Shown in pieces: positions 1-8,839 of a stretch of 64,000 bases of DNA. Position 1 is the first letter of the stretch, and each line of letters opens with the position of its first letter. The stretch is from Bacillota bacterium (GTDB lineage: Bacteria > Bacillota > Clostridia > DSM-8532). Under the pieces are notes generated by a model. The model saw only the letters and a list, made by a program, of their open reading frames with translations. It was not told the origin of the DNA and did not search any database. Where the stretch lies: assembly GCA_023415205.1 (NCBI GenBank), contig JAEZLR010000006.1, positions 1 to 64,000 on the forward strand, given 5' to 3'. Made by a program: the position numbers and the translations under genes.

Positions 1-125
1 AGCCATAGCGAAGCTATGAGCGTGGAGCAAAATTATAGCGGCAGTTAGCTTTTAACGTTTCAAGAAACGTATATAGGTATTCCGCTTTTTTGCGCAGCCA
101 TAGCGAAGCTATGAGCGTGGAGCAA
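1..125. repeat. Direct repeat with internal hairpin (two copies)
   Basis: A unit of about 31 bp beginning AGCCATAGCGAAGCTATGAG occurs at 1-31 and again at 95-125, separated by 63 bp. Each copy contains a perfect 6-bp stem (CATAGC/GCTATG) around a GAA loop. It resembles a dispersed intergenic repeat rather than a gene. The left copy starts at the window edge, so the true extent is unknown. Confidence 0.6.
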
Positions 126-157
126 AACCAATGCTTTAAACATCCCTGAGTAACCAT

Positions 158-191
158 AAAAAAGAGCTACCTGCGAAGGGTAGCTTTTTTT
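158..191. terminator. Rho-independent terminator, probably bidirectional
   Basis: The arms AAAGAGCTACC and GGGTAGCTTTTTT form a strong hairpin around TGCGAA. There is a T-run on the right and an A-run on the left, so it can end the minus-strand kinase gene as well as anything entering from the left. Confidence 0.75.
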
Positions 192-212
192 GATCAAAGC
201 TTCTCTTTTGGG

Positions 213-1115
213 CTAAAAAAGGTCGGAGAGCTCGATGGGCACTCTTTCTGTTGAGGGCAAATTCAACTCGGAGCCTCCAGGATATTCATGGGATTCCTCG
301 GCTATTCGTCGGTTAGGAAGCTCTATAATAAACTCTGAGCCCTTCTGGGGGGCGCTGTTGACGCGGATGAGCCCCCCGTGGAGCCTGATGATGGAGCTAG
401 AGAGGGAGAGACCAATGCCGCTGCCCTCATGGCTGCGGGTGAGGGTATTGTCCTCGGGGGTGAATCGTTCAAAGATGGAATTCAGCTTTTCAGCAGAGAT
501 GCCAATGCCTGTATCCCTTACCGATAGGTATACTCTTTTTTCGTCCTGACGAAGAGAAACCTTGATTTCCCCTCCACTGGGAGTGAATTTGATGGCGTTG
601 GACAAAAGGTTGAGTATGACCCTCTGGATTTTATCTTTGTCACAAGCGGTAATAATCTCCTGATCTTCCGTATGGAAGACCAGGGAGAGGCCTTTGGCTT
701 CTGCATATTTCATTGCTTTGTGGGTGATGTCCTGAACCAAATGAATCATGTCGTTGTTTTCCGGAAAAAGGCTGACGTATCCCGAATCCATTTTAGCCAC
801 ATCAATCAGATTATTGACCAGTCTCAGAAGACGAAAGCAGTTTTGTTTCATGATGCGCTGGTAGGTTACGAACTTCTCCCGGTTGACTTCCAGAAAAAGT
901 TCATCCCCCATCATTTCGAAAAGTTGGATGGAACCGAGAAGGACATTGATGGGTGTCCGTAGCTCGTGGGACACATTATTGAAGAAATCGTTTTTAAGGC
1001 GTTCGTAATCTCTTTCGGAGGAGAAGCTCCTGCTGTCTGAAGGATGGGGTATGGAGCAAGCCCTCAATCGTTGTTCATGGTCATGGGAATTAAATACAGC
1101 GGAGACACTTTTCAT
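213..1115 (-). CDS. Soluble sensor histidine kinase
   Basis: About 300 aa. It autophosphorylates on a histidine and would pass the phosphate to a response regulator. The H-box (VSHELRTP, His about residue 50), N-box (NLLSNAIKFTP), G1 (DTGIGI), F-box (IFERF) and G2 (GSGIGLSL) are all intact, so both the HisKA and HATPase domains look functional. I see no transmembrane helix or PAS/HAMP domain; only about 40 poorly conserved residues precede the H-box, so the signal input is unknown. I start at the ATG at 1115 because AAAGGGGG lies 8 nt upstream; the ATG 60 nt earlier has no such site. No response regulator lies beside it in this window. Confidence 0.85.
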   Translation of the reverse strand: MKSVSAVFNSHDHEQRLRACSIPHPSDSRSFSSERDYERLKNDFFNNVSHELRTPINVLLGSIQLFEMMGDELFLEVNREKFVTYQRIMKQNCFRLLRLVNNLIDVAKMDSGYVSLFPENNDMIHLVQDITHKAMKYAEAKGLSLVFHTEDQEIITACDKDKIQRVILNLLSNAIKFTPSGGEIKVSLRQDEKRVYLSVRDTGIGISAEKLNSIFERFTPEDNTLTRSHEGSGIGLSLSSSIIRLHGGLIRVNSAPQKGSEFIIELPNRRIAEESHEYPGGSELNLPSTERVPIELSDLF

Positions 1116-1290
1116 ACGGTGGAACCCCCTTTTTAAAAACATGGATGATTTCCCGAAAGTGACTATGCTATTCAATATTTATCCAGAATATAACTGTTGT
1201 ACCGTAATTTTTTAAATTAGTGATCAATGAACGCTTGTGCTGCGGGAAATGGGCCGGGAAATACCCTAGGGGGCCAAAAAGGTCACCGCC

Positions 1291-1319
1291 TTGCCTTTTT
1301 ATGCGTCTTTTGTTATGAT
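1291..1319 (+). promoter_or_regulatory. Candidate sigma-A promoter for the radical SAM-rng operon
   Basis: TTGCCT (1291-1296), a 17-bp spacer and TATGAT (1314-1319) lie about 75 bp upstream of the radical SAM start. Confidence 0.5.
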
Positions 1320-1394
1320 GAATAATGGCCTAGAATTCTTAAAATCATACAAGGATGCTACATTTTATGAGCTTTGGAGGACGGGATGCATTAA

Positions 1395-3299
1395 GTGCAT
1401 CCTTTAAAAATCATGCAGGTTAAATTGGACGATAGTTTTCTTTTGAAGGTTGAAAAACCGGCTAAATATACAGGGAATGAGTGGAACATGGTAAAAAAGG
1501 ACCCTGCCGAAGTAAGTGTCCGTTTTGCCTTCTGCTTTCCCGATGATTATGAAATTGGCATGTCCCATCTGGGAATGAAGATTCTTTACCACGTGCTCAA
1601 CAAGCGAGAGGACACGTACTGTGAACGAGCCTTTGCCCCCTGGGTTGACATGGAGGCGCTCCTTAAGGAAAAGGGGCTGCCCCTCTATACTCTGGAAACC
1701 TTTACCCCGCTTTGTGAATTTGATATGGTGGGCTTTACCCTTCAATACGAGATGAGCTATACCAACATTCTCAATATGCTGGATCTTGGGGGTATTCCAG
1801 TATTCTCTAAGGACAGAACCGAGGGAATGCCCTTTGTTCTGGCTGGGGGGCCTTGCGCATGCAATCCTGAGCCGTTGGCCGATTTTATTGACTTTTTTGT
1901 CATTGGTGAAGGGGAGCAGATCACCCCTGAAATCATCGAAGAATATAAGGCGTGGAAGCAGGCCGGTGAAAGCCGGAAGCAGTTTCTTAAAAGAGTCAGC
2001 CACATTGAAGGAGTCTATGTCCCCTCCTTGTATCAGGTTTTTTATTATGAGGATGGGACGGTCATGGATGTGCTCCCTGAGGACCCTGAGGTTCCCGATA
2101 CCATCAGAAGGCGGATCATAAAAAATCTGGATGAAGTAGATTTTCCAGACAATATTATTGTGCCCTATGTGGGGACGGTTCATGACCGTATCATGCTTGA
2201 GCTTTTCAGAGGCTGTGTCAGAGGCTGCCGATTCTGCCAGGCCGGCTTCATCTACCGTCCCGTCCGTGAAAGAAGCCCCGAAAGGCTCTTTGATCTGGCT
2301 AAATCCTCGGTTGAAAAAACAGGCTATGAGGAGATATCCCTGGTTTCTCTAAGCACCAGCGACTATTCAGGTCTGCCCGAGCTATGCAATCATCTGATTG
2401 AATATACAGAAAACGAACGGGTCAGCCTGGCCCTTCCCTCCCTTCGGGTGGATAACTTCTCCCTGGGGCTTATGGAGAAGGTCTCCAAGGTCAGAAAGAG
2501 TGGACTGACCTTCGCTCCCGAAGCGGGAACGCAACGGCTGAGAGATGTGATTAACAAAGGCATCACCGATGAGGATCTTGTTTCATCGGTCAAGCTGGCG
2601 GTGGCCGGCGGTTGGAGCTCTGTAAAGCTTTATTTCATGCTTGGCCTACCAACGGAGACCATGGAGGATGTGGAGGGGATTGCCGATATGGCGATCAACC
2701 TCATTGAATCCTGCCGGGGCATTCCGGGGGAGTTTGGAAAGGCCCTGAGAATAACCTTAAGCACCTCCTGCTTTGTCCCTAAGCCCTTTACGCCATTCCA
2801 ATGGGAGCCAATGGACAGTATGGAGAACCTCATGCAGAAACAATTCCATTTGAAGGATCGGATAAAAAAGCGAACCCGCAAGGTGGATTACAACTACCAT
2901 GACGCCAAGCTCAGCCTCATGGAGGCTGTTTTGGCGCGGGGCGACCGGAGGGTGGGTCAGGTTCTTTATACCGCCTGGAAAAATGGTTGTAAATTTGATG
3001 GCTGGGATGAATTTTTCTCCTTCGAGAAATGGATGGAGGCTTTTAAAGTCTGCGGGCTGAGCCCCGAATTCTATGCCAATAGGAAGAGGGAATACTCCGA
3101 GGTGCTGCCCTGGGATCATATTGACATGGGTATTTCCAAGGAGTTTTTGAAAAATGAGAGTGAAAAGGCCTACGAAGGGGATCTCACAAGGAACTGTGCG
3201 GTAGGCTGTTCAAAGTGCGGTGCCCAGGTCTATAAGACCGGAGTGTGTACCAAGGTGAAGCAAGGGGGGTTGGGCTATGACCAAGACGCTGAGGTTTAA
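1395..3299 (+). CDS. TIGR03960-type B12-binding-like radical SAM protein
   Basis: About 634 aa. The N-terminal half resembles a B12-binding-like domain and the middle is a radical SAM core with C274-x3-C278-x2-C281 (RGCVRGCRFCQAG). The C-terminal tail is Cys-rich (CAVGCSKCG). This family sits next to a DUF2344 protein and RNase G in many clostridia, as here; its substrate is not established. The start is uncertain. GGAGG at 1376-1380 is followed by the mini-ORF ATG-CAT-TAA (1386-1394), then GTG at 1395 and an in-frame ATG at 1413. The region 1384-1402 is a perfect hairpin. The next gene overlaps the end by 23 bp, suggesting coupled translation. Confidence 0.85.
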   Translation: MHPLKIMQVKLDDSFLLKVEKPAKYTGNEWNMVKKDPAEVSVRFAFCFPDDYEIGMSHLGMKILYHVLNKREDTYCERAFAPWVDMEALLKEKGLPLYTLETFTPLCEFDMVGFTLQYEMSYTNILNMLDLGGIPVFSKDRTEGMPFVLAGGPCACNPEPLADFIDFFVIGEGEQITPEIIEEYKAWKQAGESRKQFLKRVSHIEGVYVPSLYQVFYYEDGTVMDVLPEDPEVPDTIRRRIIKNLDEVDFPDNIIVPYVGTVHDRIMLELFRGCVRGCRFCQAGFIYRPVRERSPERLFDLAKSSVEKTGYEEISLVSLSTSDYSGLPELCNHLIEYTENERVSLALPSLRVDNFSLGLMEKVSKVRKSGLTFAPEAGTQRLRDVINKGITDEDLVSSVKLAVAGGWSSVKLYFMLGLPTETMEDVEGIADMAINLIESCRGIPGEFGKALRITLSTSCFVPKPFTPFQWEPMDSMENLMQKQFHLKDRIKKRTRKVDYNYHDAKLSLMEAVLARGDRRVGQVLYTAWKNGCKFDGWDEFFSFEKWMEAFKVCGLSPEFYANRKREYSEVLPWDHIDMGISKEFLKNESEKAYEGDLTRNCAVGCSKCGAQVYKTGVCTKVKQGGLGYDQDAEV

Positions 3300-3978
3300 G
3301 TTTTCGAGGGATGCTTCGTTGAAATATATTGCCCACCTGGATATTCTTCGGCTCTTTGAGCGCGCTCTAAAACGTTCGCAGCTACCCGTTGCCTATACCC
3401 AGGGCTTTAATCCAAGGCAAAAGCTGGTGTTTGGTCTTCCCATGTCCATTGGGCTTACCAGCGAGTCGGAGTTTGCAGATATAGAGCTTGAGGAAGAGAT
3501 GGAGCCTGAAGACTTTGTTGCCCGCCTCAATCAAAGCCTTCCACAAGGCATAAGGGTGATTCAAGCCGTAGCCCAGACGGCCAAAGGCAATATCATGAAT
3601 CAGATCTCTGCAGCCCGCTACGAAATACAGTTTAAAGCCCCAAAAGCCATAAGCCATCATGATATGAACAGCATGGTTCATAGCCTGTTGGGCCGGGAAG
3701 ACATTTCTGTTATGAAAAAAACCAAAAAGGGCATGCGTCCGGTGAACATCAGGCCCCTGATCTTTTCCCTCTCCGTTCAAAAAAGAGATATGGATGTCTT
3801 TGGCTTGGAAGCCTTTTTAAGCGCCGGAGCAGAGAACAATTTACGCGCTGATCTTTTGATGGAGGCTTTTAATAAGGAAACGGGGCTTGAGCTTAAAACC
3901 CTCAACATGCATCGTAAGGCCTTGTACGCCTCAATCTTTAACGAATGGAAGAACCCCTTTGAGGTGGCCAATGGTTAA
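3277..3978 (+). CDS. DUF2344 (TIGR03936) radical-SAM-associated protein
   Basis: 233 aa. It matches the family fused to, or encoded just after, the TIGR03960 radical SAM protein: an N-terminal LRFKFSRDASLKYIAHLD stretch, then the FNPRQKLVFGLPMSIGL segment. The function is not established; constant association with the radical SAM partner implies they act together, perhaps on RNA given the RNase G neighbour (inference). The start ATG at 3277 has AGGGGGG upstream and lies inside the preceding gene. The end overlaps rng by 8 bp. Confidence 0.85.
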   Translation: MTKTLRFKFSRDASLKYIAHLDILRLFERALKRSQLPVAYTQGFNPRQKLVFGLPMSIGLTSESEFADIELEEEMEPEDFVARLNQSLPQGIRVIQAVAQTAKGNIMNQISAARYEIQFKAPKAISHHDMNSMVHSLLGREDISVMKKTKKGMRPVNIRPLIFSLSVQKRDMDVFGLEAFLSAGAENNLRADLLMEAFNKETGLELKTLNMHRKALYASIFNEWKNPFEVANG

Positions 3979-5449
3979 GGATGTACTGGTGGATGTGGGA
4001 ATGGGAGAAATCAGGCTGGCCATTCTTGAAAATGGCGAGCCGGTTGAAATCTATATTGAGAAGAATGAAGGCAGGAGTCTTGTAGGGAATATATACAGGG
4101 GCAAGGTTGAACGGGTTCTCCCCGGCATGCAATCTGCGTTTGTGGATATCGGCCTGGATAGGAACGCCTTTTTGTACGTGAAGGATATTATTCCCTCAAG
4201 CTACGATGAGGATGGGGATGTCCTGCTTCCGGGAGGGGGACTTCCCGATATATCGGAGCTTCTTTCCCAGGGACAGGAGATTTCCGTTCAGGTAATCAAG
4301 GATGCCTCAGGGGAGAAAGGACCTCGGGTGACGACGCGTTTGACTCTTCCCGGAAGGTATTCGGTGTTGATACCCCACAGCGCTGTTCTGGGGGTTTCCA
4401 AGAAAATCGATGAGCCCCAAGTTAGAAAGCATTTAAGAGAGTTAGCCAAAAACCATAGGCCCGAAAATGCGGGGATCATTCTCAGAACTGCCGCTTTGGA
4501 TGCTAATGATGAGTTGATCCTGGAGGATATCCAGCACCTTAATAAGGAATGGAACCAAATGATCAAGCGGGAACAGAAGGGCGCTGTTCCCAGGCTTCTG
4601 CATGGAGAGCCTGGGATGGTCATCCATGCAGTGCGTGAGTATCTCACCTCCGACATCCATCGTTTTCTTATCAATAACCGTGAGGAATATGATAAAATAG
4701 GTGCCCTCCTAGATGAGGCTTCGCCGGGGCTGAAAATGAAGGTGGAATACTTTTCAAAAAGCTATGATCTTTTTGAATACTACCATGTGGAAAGTGCCCT
4801 TCTGGAAGCTCTCTCCCGAAAGGTATGGATGAAGAGCGGCGCCTATCTGGTCTTTGATAAAACCGAAGCCCTTACCGTAGTGGACGTTAACAGCGGAAAA
4901 TATGTGGGTAAGACGCATCTTGAGGAAACCGCCCTGAAAATAAATCTGGAAGCGGCAAAGATGATTGCCCGGCAAATCAGGCTCAGGGATTTAAGCGGCA
5001 TCATTGTCGTGGATTTCATTGATATGAATGAAAAGGAACACAGGGAACAGGTGGTTCAGTCCTTGCGGGAAGCCGTAAAGCTGGATAAAACCCAAACGGT
5101 GGTGGTGGGCATGACCAGTCTGGGTCTTGTAGAAATAACACGAAAGAAAGTGCGTCAGCCGCTTTACAAAAGCCTGACGGTGGACTGCCGCGCCTGCAAA
5201 GGAGCAGGGTATCGCATCTCTCCCATCACCATTGCCCGTCGAATAGAAAAAAGGATTGCCACCCATATGGCTGATGTGCCCTCAGGTTTTGTTGAGGCCC
5301 AGGTGCATCCTGAAATTTTTAAGATACTTGAGGGATCGGAAAAAGAAAACCTTGAAAGATTAAAGGCTGTTTATAAAAGTCAGCTTAAGCTTTTGCCCTC
5401 TCAGAGTGTTGATTATGAGGATGTCTCCATCAGAAAAAATTATCTTTAA
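3971..5449 (+). CDS. rng: Ribonuclease G/E
   Basis: 492 aa endoribonuclease involved in rRNA 5' processing and mRNA decay. An S1 RNA-binding domain (GNIYRGKVERVLPGMQSAF, DIGLDRNAFLYV) precedes the RNase H-like catalytic core, with the metal-binding aspartates in DVNSGKYVG and VVDFIDM. The zinc-link motif is CRACKGAGY, close to the family CPxCxGxG. The length is that of RNase G, with no long RNase E scaffold tail. I start at ATG 3971, preceded by GAGGTGG and overlapping the previous stop. An upstream in-frame extension exists but lies wholly inside the DUF2344 gene. In many relatives rplU-rpmA follow; here they do not. Confidence 0.93.
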   Translation: MVKDVLVDVGMGEIRLAILENGEPVEIYIEKNEGRSLVGNIYRGKVERVLPGMQSAFVDIGLDRNAFLYVKDIIPSSYDEDGDVLLPGGGLPDISELLSQGQEISVQVIKDASGEKGPRVTTRLTLPGRYSVLIPHSAVLGVSKKIDEPQVRKHLRELAKNHRPENAGIILRTAALDANDELILEDIQHLNKEWNQMIKREQKGAVPRLLHGEPGMVIHAVREYLTSDIHRFLINNREEYDKIGALLDEASPGLKMKVEYFSKSYDLFEYYHVESALLEALSRKVWMKSGAYLVFDKTEALTVVDVNSGKYVGKTHLEETALKINLEAAKMIARQIRLRDLSGIIVVDFIDMNEKEHREQVVQSLREAVKLDKTQTVVVGMTSLGLVEITRKKVRQPLYKSLTVDCRACKGAGYRISPITIARRIEKRIATHMADVPSGFVEAQVHPEIFKILEGSEKENLERLKAVYKSQLKLLPSQSVDYEDVSIRKNYL

Positions 5450-5525
5450 ATCGCTTGTCTAAACAGTTACATCTTCAATAAGCGTGGTAAGTATGTTATT
5501 GAAATCATCCGATGGAGGGATTCCA

Positions 5526-7214
5526 ATGAAGCTTAAAAGCAAGCTTATCTTGACTTTTGTGGTCATCCTACTTACCTTTTCTGCCTTTATCTATTTAATT
5601 ATCTCTAAGGGCATGGAAACGTTTTTTATTGAACAAGTTGAAGACGAAATCAGCACATTAAGTGAAGTCGCATTAAATTCACTGGATTATAAGCATCCGG
5701 GGGCTTGGAGAATAGAGGGGGAAACCCTGTATAAAGGGGATGTCCCTATGAACGACAACTTCCAGTTTATTGACGAATTTGGTTCAAGCCAAGAGCGGAC
5801 AGTTACCCTCTTTATGATGGACACCCGTATTACTACCAACCTTAAGAATGAAAAAGGGGAACGTATTGTGGGTACCAAGGCCATGCCCCAGGTGGTGGAG
5901 CAGGTTATCAACAAGGGCCAGCCCTACTTGGGCGAGGTTCTCATCCAAGACAAGCCCTATATCGCTAGCTATATACCCCTTCGGAATGCTGACAACCAGG
6001 TCGTGGGCATGTTTTACGTTGGTCAAGGAAAACAGCAGCTTCTGGATATTGTCAGGGGGTATCTCTTAAAAATTGGCGTTTTTCAGGGGGTAGGCATGAT
6101 CTTTGCCATCATTCTCATCTGGGTGATAGGCTCCCGTTTATCCAAACCCCTGAAAGAGGTTACACAGAACCTGATGAAGATCTCTGACGGAAAACTAAAT
6201 ACAGAGATTGCCGACACCCGGCTAAAGGATGAGGTGGGCGACATAGTAAGGGCCACCAAGAATATGCAGCAATCGGTACGAGGCATGATACAAACGCTTC
6301 TGGCTGAGTCTGAGAATATTGACAATGTGCTCATCCATTCCGTTAAGAGCATGAGTGAGCTCAAGGGTAATATGGAAGAGTCCTCTGCCACCACAGAGCA
6401 ATTGTCTGCAGGAATGCAGGAAACCGCTGCCTCCATGGAGGAAATGAATGCCACCTCCTCTGAGATTGAAGCCGCTGTGGATTGTATGGCTCAAAAAGCT
6501 CAGGAGGGCAGCAAGGCCGCCGATGAGATCAAGGAGCGAGCCGCTACCCTTAAAAAGAGAGCGGCCCAATCCAAGAGCTCGGCCTTGGAGATTCTGGGGC
6601 AGAGTCAGCATGATCTGAAAGAGGCTATTGATAAATCCAAAGCCATTGAACAGATACAGGTATTGACCGAAGCTATTCTGCAGATTACCACCCAAACAAA
6701 CCTCCTGTCCCTCAATGCGGCCATTGAGGCCTCCCGTGCCGGAGAATCCGGAAGAGGCTTTGCCGTTGTGGCCGATGAGATCAGAAAGCTTGCCGAGGAT
6801 TCCAAGAAAACCGTCGGCGAAATACAGGCAGTGACGGGAACCGTGGTGGGCGCGGTAGATCATCTGGTAAAAAGCTCGGAGAACATCCTTACCTTTATCG
6901 ATCAGCGGGTGATTAAGGACTATGACAACCAGGTTGAAACCGGGGAACAGTATGACCAGGATGCCCAGTACGTGGATGGGATGATGGTTGATTTCAGTGT
7001 GACCTCCAGACAACTGCTGACTTCCATCAGTAATCTGATGAAGGCTATTCATGAGGTTACTCTGGCCGCCAGTGAGGGAGCATCAGGAACTGCGACCATG
7101 GCTGAAATGGCTGTTCAGGTGACCGACAAGAGCAACGACGTGCTGATCATGGCCGAAAAGGCCCATCATAGTGTGGAAGTCCTGAGGGAGCATGTGAAAC
7201 GATTCACGGTCTAG
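5526..7214 (+). CDS. Methyl-accepting chemotaxis protein
   Basis: About 562 aa transmembrane receptor that signals to CheA/CheW. TM1 covers about residues 7-25. An extracellular single-Cache type sensor of about 160 residues (VGTKAMPQVV, PLRNADNQVVGMFYVG) leads to TM2, a HAMP domain (SRLSKPLKEVTQNL) and a long coiled-coil signalling domain. The hairpin tip is conserved (QTNLLSLNAAIEASRAGE and GRGFAVVADEIRKLAEDS). No C-terminal CheR-tethering pentapeptide is seen. I start at ATG 5526 with GATGGAGGGA upstream. It stands alone, with no che genes nearby, and the ligand is unknown. Confidence 0.93.
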   Translation: MKLKSKLILTFVVILLTFSAFIYLIISKGMETFFIEQVEDEISTLSEVALNSLDYKHPGAWRIEGETLYKGDVPMNDNFQFIDEFGSSQERTVTLFMMDTRITTNLKNEKGERIVGTKAMPQVVEQVINKGQPYLGEVLIQDKPYIASYIPLRNADNQVVGMFYVGQGKQQLLDIVRGYLLKIGVFQGVGMIFAIILIWVIGSRLSKPLKEVTQNLMKISDGKLNTEIADTRLKDEVGDIVRATKNMQQSVRGMIQTLLAESENIDNVLIHSVKSMSELKGNMEESSATTEQLSAGMQETAASMEEMNATSSEIEAAVDCMAQKAQEGSKAADEIKERAATLKKRAAQSKSSALEILGQSQHDLKEAIDKSKAIEQIQVLTEAILQITTQTNLLSLNAAIEASRAGESGRGFAVVADEIRKLAEDSKKTVGEIQAVTGTVVGAVDHLVKSSENILTFIDQRVIKDYDNQVETGEQYDQDAQYVDGMMVDFSVTSRQLLTSISNLMKAIHEVTLAASEGASGTATMAEMAVQVTDKSNDVLIMAEKAHHSVEVLREHVKRFTV

Positions 7215-7224
7215 CATTGACTCC

Positions 7225-7253
7225 TTGACTTTTTCCTTTAAGCTGCCTATAAT
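7225..7253 (+). promoter_or_regulatory. Sigma-A promoter of the tyrS leader
   Basis: TTGACT (7225-7230), exactly 17 bp, then TATAAT (7248-7253). Transcription would start near 7260, right at the beginning of the T-box leader. Confidence 0.8.
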
Positions 7254-7259
7254 GATTGA

Positions 7260-7548
7260 AATAAAGGCTTTGATAAGAAGAAGTAAATCGCTAGACTTCC
7301 AAAAGAGAGTTCCCGGTGGGTGAGAGGGGCAGGAAGAAACGGTTGAATACATCTTTGAGCCGCACACCAAAAGAGGTTTTCTCAAGTAGGCTGTGCCGTT
7401 ACCTGCACACGTTACCGTGCTAGGACATAAGCGTTAGCCGTGTCCGAAAAAGGTCGCCTGATATTTAAAGGGCGATAAATTGAGGTGGTACCACGGAAGA
7501 TGAAAGCTTTCGTCCTCTTAAACGAGGATGAGAGCTTTTTTTATTTTT
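7260..7548 (+). promoter_or_regulatory. T-box riboswitch (tyrosine) with terminator
   Basis: The leader has the T-box layout. Stem I contains GGTTGAATACATC with the Tyr specifier UAC at 7348-7350. The conserved antiterminator sequence GAGGTGGTACCACGG lies near 7482-7497, and a strong terminator hairpin with a T-run at about 7502-7548. The tRNA-end-binding bulge reads UGGU, matching an ACCA end (discriminator A, as in tRNA-Tyr). Uncharged tRNA-Tyr is predicted to allow read-through into tyrS. Confidence 0.92.
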
Positions 7549-7574
7549 TTATCAACTTGAATGGAGGTATTATC

Positions 7575-8783
7575 GTGGTTAGTATTGAAGAGCAAATCAA
7601 AATCATAGGCAAAGGAGCGGCTGAAATCATTGAGGCATCAGAGCTTAAGGGGAAATTGGAACAGGCCTGTAAGGAAGGCAGACCCCTAAAAATCAAGCTA
7701 GGACTGGACCCCACGGCGCCCGATCTTCACCTGGGTCATGGGGTGGTGCTCCGAAAAATCAGGCAGATGCAGGAATTGGGCCATGGGGCCATTATTATCC
7801 TGGGCGACTTTACTGGGCGGATTGGCGATCCTTCAGGCAAATCAAAAACCAGAAAACAGCTATCAACAGAAGAGGTGCTGGAGAACGCACGAACCTATAA
7901 AGAACAGCTTTATAAAATACTTCTCCCCGAAAAAACAACGGTTTTATTTAATAGTGAATGGCTTTCTAAGTTATCTTTTGAAGATGTCCTGAAGTTAGCT
8001 GCAAAGACTACTGTGGCCCGTATTATGGAAAGGGACGATTTTAAAAACAGGTTCCGGCAGAATGCTTCGATAGGTCTTCATGAGCTCTTTTATCCTTTAA
8101 TGCAAGCCTATGACTCAGTGGAAATCAAGGCGGATATTGAAATGGGCGGTACAGATCAGCGCTTTAACATCCTAATGGGTAGGGAACTCCAGAGACACTT
8201 TGGGCAGGAAAGTCAGATTGCACTCTTCATGCCTATTCTTGAAGGCGTGGATGGTGTGGAAAAAATGAGCAAGAGCCTGGGTAACAGTATCGGAATCCAT
8301 GAACCGCCTGCCGTCATGTTTGAAAAGGTGATGTCCATTCCTGATGCTTTAATTATTCGCTTTTTTAACCTATGTACCGATCTTCATCCCGACCAGGTGA
8401 GCGTTTTCCAAAAAAGGTTGGATAGTGGTGAGAATCCACGTCAAGTCAAGCTGGAGTTGGCCCATGAAATTGTCAGGCTCTATCATGGAGAGGCCTTGGC
8501 TCAAGAAGCAGAGGCTTATTTTGACAGGGTTTTCAAAGAAAAAGGGATACCTGAAAAGATTCCTTCTCTCAGAATGCTTCCGTTCTGCGATGAAGGTGGT
8601 CTCACCGATCTTATCAAGGTTATGGTGACCATGGGCTTTGCCCCAAGCTCCAGCGAGGCCAGACGGCTCATTGATCAGGGCGGAGTCAAACTGGAGGGAA
8701 TCCGAGTGGAGAGCTTTAAAGTTAAAATCAGGGAGGGCCAGGTGCTTCAGGTGGGAAAAAAGAACTTTGTCAAGCTGCTTTGA
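7575..8783 (+). CDS. tyrS: Tyrosyl-tRNA synthetase
   Basis: 402 aa, charges tRNA-Tyr. The class I HIGH motif appears as HLGH (residues 52-55), the second signature is KMSKS (230-234), and the C-terminus is an S4 RNA-binding domain (ARRLIDQGGVKLEG). Length and motif spelling fit the TyrZ-like type rather than the slightly longer TyrS. I choose GTG 7575, with GGAGGT 7 nt upstream; an in-frame extension to 7485 would run through the T-box terminator and is rejected. It is controlled by the Tyr T-box upstream. Confidence 0.95.
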   Translation: MVSIEEQIKIIGKGAAEIIEASELKGKLEQACKEGRPLKIKLGLDPTAPDLHLGHGVVLRKIRQMQELGHGAIIILGDFTGRIGDPSGKSKTRKQLSTEEVLENARTYKEQLYKILLPEKTTVLFNSEWLSKLSFEDVLKLAAKTTVARIMERDDFKNRFRQNASIGLHELFYPLMQAYDSVEIKADIEMGGTDQRFNILMGRELQRHFGQESQIALFMPILEGVDGVEKMSKSLGNSIGIHEPPAVMFEKVMSIPDALIIRFFNLCTDLHPDQVSVFQKRLDSGENPRQVKLELAHEIVRLYHGEALAQEAEAYFDRVFKEKGIPEKIPSLRMLPFCDEGGLTDLIKVMVTMGFAPSSSEARRLIDQGGVKLEGIRVESFKVKIREGQVLQVGKKNFVKLL

Positions 8784-8839
8784 CTTTTCCAGTTTGTTGG
8801 ATTACACTCATTGTAAAAGACAGCAAAAAAGGAATAACC

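Noticed and set aside
1404..2183. 259-aa minus-strand reading frame
   Set aside because: It lies wholly inside the radical SAM gene on the opposite strand, has no family features, and no ribosome site was found.
6222..7052. 276-aa minus-strand reading frame
   Set aside because: It is a shadow of the chemotaxis receptor coiled coil, rich in Gly/Leu/His from antisense reading, and has no recognisable domain.
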